A model generated the notes under the pieces. The model was not told where the DNA came from and made no database searches. It saw nothing but the letters and a program-made list of their open reading frames with translations. A stretch of 15,579 bases of DNA, taken from contig CALLFD010000292.1 in assembly GCA_937997605.1 (NCBI GenBank), positions 1-15,579 of the forward strand. Direction: 5' to 3'. Position numbers and translations under genes: made by a program. The stretch is from an uncultured Collinsella sp. (GTDB lineage: Bacteria; Actinomycetota; Coriobacteriia; Coriobacteriales; Coriobacteriaceae). Below are positions 14,101-15,579 of the stretch, piece after piece (the stretch's first letter is position 1; each line of letters opens with the position of its first letter).

Positions 14101-14737
14101 GACGGCGGCGGTGGACGGCACGGCGCTGTCCAAGCAGGTCGACGTTCGCGTGTCTGCCGAGGCAGTGCGACCGGCGCGACCGGTGGCGACGATTGGTGCG
14201 ACGACGTTTGGTGCATGGTCGCCCAAGGAGAACTACATTACGGTGCCCAAGGGCACGAAGCTGGAGCTTTCGGCCGAGGATGGCGCGACGATTTGGTACA
14301 CCACCAACGACACCTGCCCCTGCCGTGACGAAGGCCGTGTAAAGTACACCGAGCCTATTGCGCTCGATAGCAACATGTATGTGCGCATTGCGGCACAGCG
14401 CCCTGGCATGTCGTACAGCGAGTATTCCGAGCGTCTGAACATTACGATCACGGTGACCGATGAGCCGATGCCTGAGCCGACGCCTGGCGGCGGCGAGCAG
14501 GGCGGCGGTACGGATGGCTCTGGTGGCGCCGGGGTCCCTGCGGGCAGTTCGACTTCGACGACGACCACGGTGACGACGGACAAGTCCAAGGGTAAGGGGG
14601 AGAACGGCAAGAAGTCCGGCGGCACGGAGCTCGCCAGCACGGGTGACTCCGCCGCGATGACGGTCGCTGCCCTGGGCATCGCCGGCGCAACCGTTGCCGC
14701 GGCAGGCATCGCCGCGACCAAGCGTCGCAAGCGTTAG
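8153..14737 (+). CDS. giant multidomain LAxTG-anchored surface protein with BspA-type leucine-rich repeats
   Basis: A 2194-residue predicted wall-anchored protein. The signal peptide is residues 1-33 (cleavage near AFA|EA), unrelated to that of the three upstream proteins. Ala/Pro/Asp/Thr-rich sequence runs to about 145. About 196-400 is a BspA-type LRR_5 region with repeated LPxSVxxIxxxAF units (LPDSVEELGWNAF, LPPSVKTIDYRAF, VPGTVERIERYAF). About 470-1155 is a long series of beta-rich modules. About 1156-1700 is largely alpha-helical, with an acidic stretch (AEEDEDGKEDE near 1213) and two hydrophobic segments (FPAATQGIGIFTGIYG near 1510; VGSIMTIAGVLTAGSAG near 1601). About 1709-1801 resembles a carboxypeptidase-regulatory-like fold. 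About 1802-1904 looks SbsA Ig-like, about 1905-2003 Big_1/invasin-like. About 2033-2103 resembles the chitobiase C-terminal domain (ATIWYTTND, KYTEPIAL). A Gly/Ser/Thr linker precedes LASTG at 2160-2164, a helix and KRRKR. BspA-type LRRs are known in adhesins of gut and oral bacteria; adhesion is inference here, and the helical core is unrecognised. Confidence 0.85.
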   Translation: MRWTTVRALCRQLAVAAVTFTMVTGSLPVGAFAEALNTDGTFVQTDNGQAADAAPADSADAQTSGSASADPAPDAGAADSTVLDTGDTPTPPPSEIASAAGLTGAGQTESTPAGTLATDLVEGKELAEQQKQEETAEAEATWNEDLGLWMTSKGATGVKGEYDDGYVAGEQTPAQYYFSIDSLTNEISIEYGDAGITTLEVPSTIDGKNVVSLKGMGNAALTSVTFAPDSHVRTVGGLGGSSIKEIALPDSVEELGWNAFTGSKTLHTVTWPNNAAFTTIPEQAFEGCEQLDDNVVATLPPSVKTIDYRAFANCGVPQFYVSDTTVLTFTQINVPGTVERIERYAFDGCSHVSSVTIGDGVKSIGALAFASLDPAIAGKEIVLPKSVEMIEWGAFENTRYGNETNHNAVALRVMNPDLQFGEAGYPGDYNERVTIDGVTYAIPFGEGQTIYAYATDSAGNPSMVKKLADAVADRKDSVDSSKPAYTFEWMGEAAQVTGKLPQSATATLVQAGQSTPLAVGDDGSFTADALSKTAATLRISLSGYNDMVLARPGDQMTGTWNIGEIKAEDFTKIPTSRAIELNVAYLEPVAGQGKTERIELDSLDNIDLTVKSGGKTLKPAKGDKENDYRIQGTALVVSQAIADADQDLEITLVPKDSLKLGGATATVKPSAGKVDIDLKPWGTATVTTKGDYQGANRVLVFRTSDGKLVADGVTYLMGYEDDGTTPIMKAETPRLKAGSYTIVAFNKTSYDIQATSYSTFSRLGLTVGKHIAQKQVKIEDGKQLDVTLDVPTFDVETYRAERGLTAGSVIADSSAVVGVETELRIHYELKDSQAAKIEIPLAKDAVEDVSAGSREAGASSEAMWAGTTWEGDNLVLDMKKSAGADVFVRFKPKAAGTYAISPLITLGEVTLPLGSTTLEVSGSRIEVDSTDVHSLLGNVAYVYAAPGKSVQLTVGTGSSAAKYTGKTNKLGRAKIEYDLPQDTLAAERVTLEARVGSTDVAAVAAEVTARNYVRYVPGASVWNFDVTYRGGTQNLVKDGKDTGKSLWTFHHLPQKKNAYWTFDITLEVGNEEAADTLDLYVDCVDGKTVTIPLTQKSREGTHVRYVAEYVDEGYLKLLDEFNKANDSTYVNCGNFEQIFMPQTYRISNAQLMTMLSFDANASAKKHSAAAEERQQEFSNAVQQWHEYMMDNSFNDVDEAFNDAIDQMVADAFAEEDEDGKEDETQGGAARKARRVPAASDGEGDDAGNDEAAQFAAELKAAVGGSSALLTQQGDSYGVNVDKMIFEDAYGTSEDWYQELAAAQGANAADAAAIKELVDHASRAEFIAQQAEDLVGQSMGIGQLNQYGSWNDATAAALNKCAGIKASEYNGQSTSGFNDLGQALGSSLSYKAADDDTVKGFKVAAPDGEQTAYIESEFIENSNNNKNQALLFNSIAMQCDILDNLYDNWNVVHSLNNSKVRGWLMAWRLNGDVSAHMKLIRTIRSLKSYKIECEMFGQVFKTDAWKAAGQAFPAATQGIGIFTGIYGVNDASKNWENVNVRMQKVKGEREGYELQHTRLLAKPEKTEDDWKCIYALRDAMEKARAFEDLLYRQLCHDSTDVAVGSIMTIAGVLTAGSAGTVVGAAYDAASTSVGSERAIKLTNAECAYDVACEQVERACQNRITVNWGELTDAEVYKANKDGLISDEKMQSIFEARYRNVAAKAAPDPAGVVYEGLLSNTVEGATVELWSADDAAGTNAVRWDAEEYEQDNPLATGADGAYNWNTPTGWYQVRVTKDGYEEARSAWLRVPPIQTEVNIGLVSTAAPEVVSAHAYTDCIEVEFAQYMDASDDSLAALCAQGLGDVTYTWLDKQDDPNGKPLSRVLRIRYADACEAGSTVSFELDGARSYVGTAMARWASGELVVGVRADKLKLNVEQAVTMLDGSDFELVAHVTDKAGKPFAGAKVSVGLESSAICSVDATQAVTGEDGAATFVLHGALPGLTTLTAAVDGTALSKQVDVRVSAEAVRPARPVATIGATTFGAWSPKENYITVPKGTKLELSAEDGATIWYTTNDTCPCRDEGRVKYTEPIALDSNMYVRIAAQRPGMSYSEYSERLNITITVTDEPMPEPTPGGGEQGGGTDGSGGAGVPAGSSTSTTTTVTTDKSKGKGENGKKSGGTELASTGDSAAMTVAALGIAGATVAAAGIAATKRRKR

Positions 14738-14795
14738 AGCTGGGTGACGGCTCTCGTTCTCGGCCTCAGCAAAATCTCGATCTGTAACACCAAGC
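14630..14795 (+). repeat. shared 3' cassette, copy 2 (sorting signal plus downstream spacer)
   Basis: Gap-free partner of 7790-7955. The similarity crosses the stop codon, so it reflects DNA descent or exchange and not only selection on the sorting signal. Identity is higher in coding (14 differences in 108) than after the stop (14 in 58). Confidence 0.75.
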
Positions 14796-14830
14796 TGCCC
14801 AAAACGGCTCCAGGTGTTACAGATTGAGAT
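14774..14830. repeat. palindromic repeat family B, copy 2
   Basis: An 18-base left arm starting ATCTCGATCTGTAACACC pairs with GGTGTTACAGATTGAGAT at 14813-14830 (one G-T wobble). The 21-base centre differs from the other two copies. It lies 36 bp after the giant gene's stop, the same relative place as copy 1 after the third gene. Confidence 0.8.
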
Positions 14831-14854
14831 GAACTGTTCAGCCGCCAGCCTAAC

Positions 14855-14911
14855 GTCTCGATCTGTAACACGTAGCGAGGAATTTGGTCTCTAACTGTTA
14901 CAGATTGAGAC
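14855..14911. repeat. palindromic repeat family B, copy 3
   Basis: GTCTCGATCTGTAACA (14855-14870) pairs with TGTTACAGATTGAGAC (14896-14911), with one wobble. The 25-base centre resembles that of copy 1 (AGCGAGGAATTTGG and CTCTAAC versus AGCGGGGAATTTGA and CTCTAAC). Confidence 0.8.
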
Positions 14912-14944
14912 AAACGCCGGAATTAGTTTGCCGACCAGGCCCCA

Positions 14945-14979
14945 ACCACCACAAAGGTGCCTGTCCCCTTTGTGGTGGT
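14945..14979. repeat. hairpin repeat family A, copy 4 (reverse orientation)
   Basis: A 13-bp perfect stem (ACCACCACAAAGG with CCTTTGTGGTGGT) encloses the loop TGCCTGTCC. It lies between two convergent genes, like copy 1, but lacks a T-run. Confidence 0.75.
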
Positions 14980-14992
14980 CGGGCGGACAGCA

Positions 14993-15033
14993 TAGAAAAA
15001 GTCCCCGCCGGGCGTGTGCTCGACGGGGACTTT
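14993..15033 (-). terminator. intrinsic terminator of the gltA-like gene
   Basis: AAAGTCCCCG (14998-15007) pairs with CGGGGACTTT (15024-15033). On the minus strand the hairpin runs into TTTTTCTATG, about 28 bases after the gene's stop codon. Confidence 0.8.
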
Positions 15034-15061
15034 GCCGTTTGATGGCTAGCGCTGCAGGTGA

Positions 15062-15579
15062 TTACTCGCCCAGCAGGCTCTTGGTGATGGAAGCGGCGGC
15101 CTTCTTGCCGGCGCCCATCGCCAGAATGACCGTAGCGGCACCGGTGACGATGTCGCCGCCGGCCCAGATGCGGGGATCGGTGGTCTGGCCGGTCTCCTCG
15201 TCGGCGACGATGTAGCCCCACTTGTTGAGCTCCATCTTGCCGCCGATCTTCTTTGCGAAGGGGTTGGCGTTGGTGCCGATAGCCGAGATCGCGACGTCGC
15301 AGGGGATCTCCTCGATGGCGCCCTCGATGGGCACCGGGCGACGACGGCCGGACTCGTCGGGCTCGCCGAGTTCCATCTTCTGGACCTTGACGGCGCACAC
15401 GGAGCCGTCCTCGCCAGCGACAAACTCGAGCGGGGAGACGAGCGGCAGAACCTCGACGCCTTCGGCCTTAGCATGGTGCAGCTCGGCGCGACGGCAGGGC
15501 ATCTCGTCCTCGGTACGGCGGTAGGCGATGATGGCGTGCTCGGCGCCCAGACGCTTGGCGGTACGGACGGCGTCCATAG
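15062..15579 (-). CDS. gltA: glutamate synthase small subunit-like NADPH flavoprotein, C-terminal part (5' end outside window)
   Basis: About 172 residues up to TAA at 15064-15062; the frame runs off the right edge. The first visible Met (ATG at 15577) is internal: it corresponds to the 'MDAVRTAKRLGA' helix after the second dinucleotide-binding Gly motif. Then come YRRTEDEMPCRRAELHHAKAEGV, KMELGEPDESGRRRPVPIEG, the strand VAISAIGTNANP, WGYIVADEETGQTTDPRIWAGGD (the FAD-contacting GGD motif) and VTGAATVILAMGAGKKAA near the end. These are hallmarks of the GltD-like oxidoreductases, which pass electrons from NADPH through FAD. In anaerobes such proteins appear as a monofunctional glutamate synthase (often named gltA) or as the NfnB-type transhydrogenase subunit. 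The missing N-terminus prevents a firm choice, so the symbol is tentative. Confidence 0.8.
   Translation of the reverse strand, partial: MDAVRTAKRLGAEHAIIAYRRTEDEMPCRRAELHHAKAEGVEVLPLVSPLEFVAGEDGSVCAVKVQKMELGEPDESGRRRPVPIEGAIEEIPCDVAISAIGTNANPFAKKIGGKMELNKWGYIVADEETGQTTDPRIWAGGDIVTGAATVILAMGAGKKAAASITKSLLGE

Larger units (their letters stand above)
14738..15061. other. 324-bp gene-free spacer made of repeats and a terminator
   Basis: The spacer separates the giant surface gene from the convergent gltA-like gene. In order it holds the end of the shared 3' cassette, two family B palindromes (14774 and 14855), one family A hairpin (14945) and the minus-strand terminator (14998). I see no gene, promoter or tRNA in it. 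Confidence 0.8.

Overview
The window looks like a chromosomal piece from a high-GC, Gram-positive gut actinobacterium of the class Coriobacteriia, most likely Collinsella or a near relative. This is inferred from three things: a LuxR-type regulator fused to a multi-spanning membrane domain (a family greatly expanded in Coriobacteriia), secreted proteins ending in LAxTG-type wall-sorting signals, and the codon use. No rRNA or other taxonomic marker is present, so the genus is a guess.

Layout. At the left edge lies the 3' part of a cytidylate kinase-like gene (+). It converges on a membrane-bound LuxR-type regulator (-, 480-1883), and the two share a bidirectional hairpin terminator. Divergent from the regulator is the core of the window, about 12.6 kb holding four consecutive plus-strand genes for secreted, sortase-anchored surface proteins. 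Two are tandem beta-helix-like paralogues (2090-3637 and 3694-5307). The third is a 794-residue protein with three tandem Ig-like repeats (5513-7897). The fourth is a 2194-residue multidomain protein with BspA-type leucine-rich repeats, a helical core and C-terminal Ig-like and chitobiase-C-like modules (8153-14737). On the right, on the minus strand, is the C-terminal part of a glutamate synthase small-subunit-like flavoprotein (15062-15579, cut by the window edge), with its own terminator.

The four surface proteins share parts in a mosaic way. The first two begin with a 469-bp block that is identical at the DNA level, from before the ribosome-binding site to about codon 148, and then diverge strongly. 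The first three carry nearly the same 51-residue signal peptide. All four end in LAATG or LASTG, a hydrophobic helix and a KRR tail. The 3' ends of the third and fourth genes are alignable without gaps through the stop codon into the downstream spacer. This suggests a locus where surface-protein modules are shuffled or homogenised by recombination. No sortase lies in the window.

The spacers are packed with three families of palindromic repeats. Family A has four copies with a constant 9-nt loop and compensated stem changes. Family B has three copies with arms TCTCRATCTGTAACA. Family C has two copies, one upstream of each of the two larger surface-protein genes. They explain nearly all non-coding sequence and are, with the 469-bp repeat, the least ordinary part of the window. 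No tRNA, rRNA, CRISPR array, transposase or phage gene was seen.
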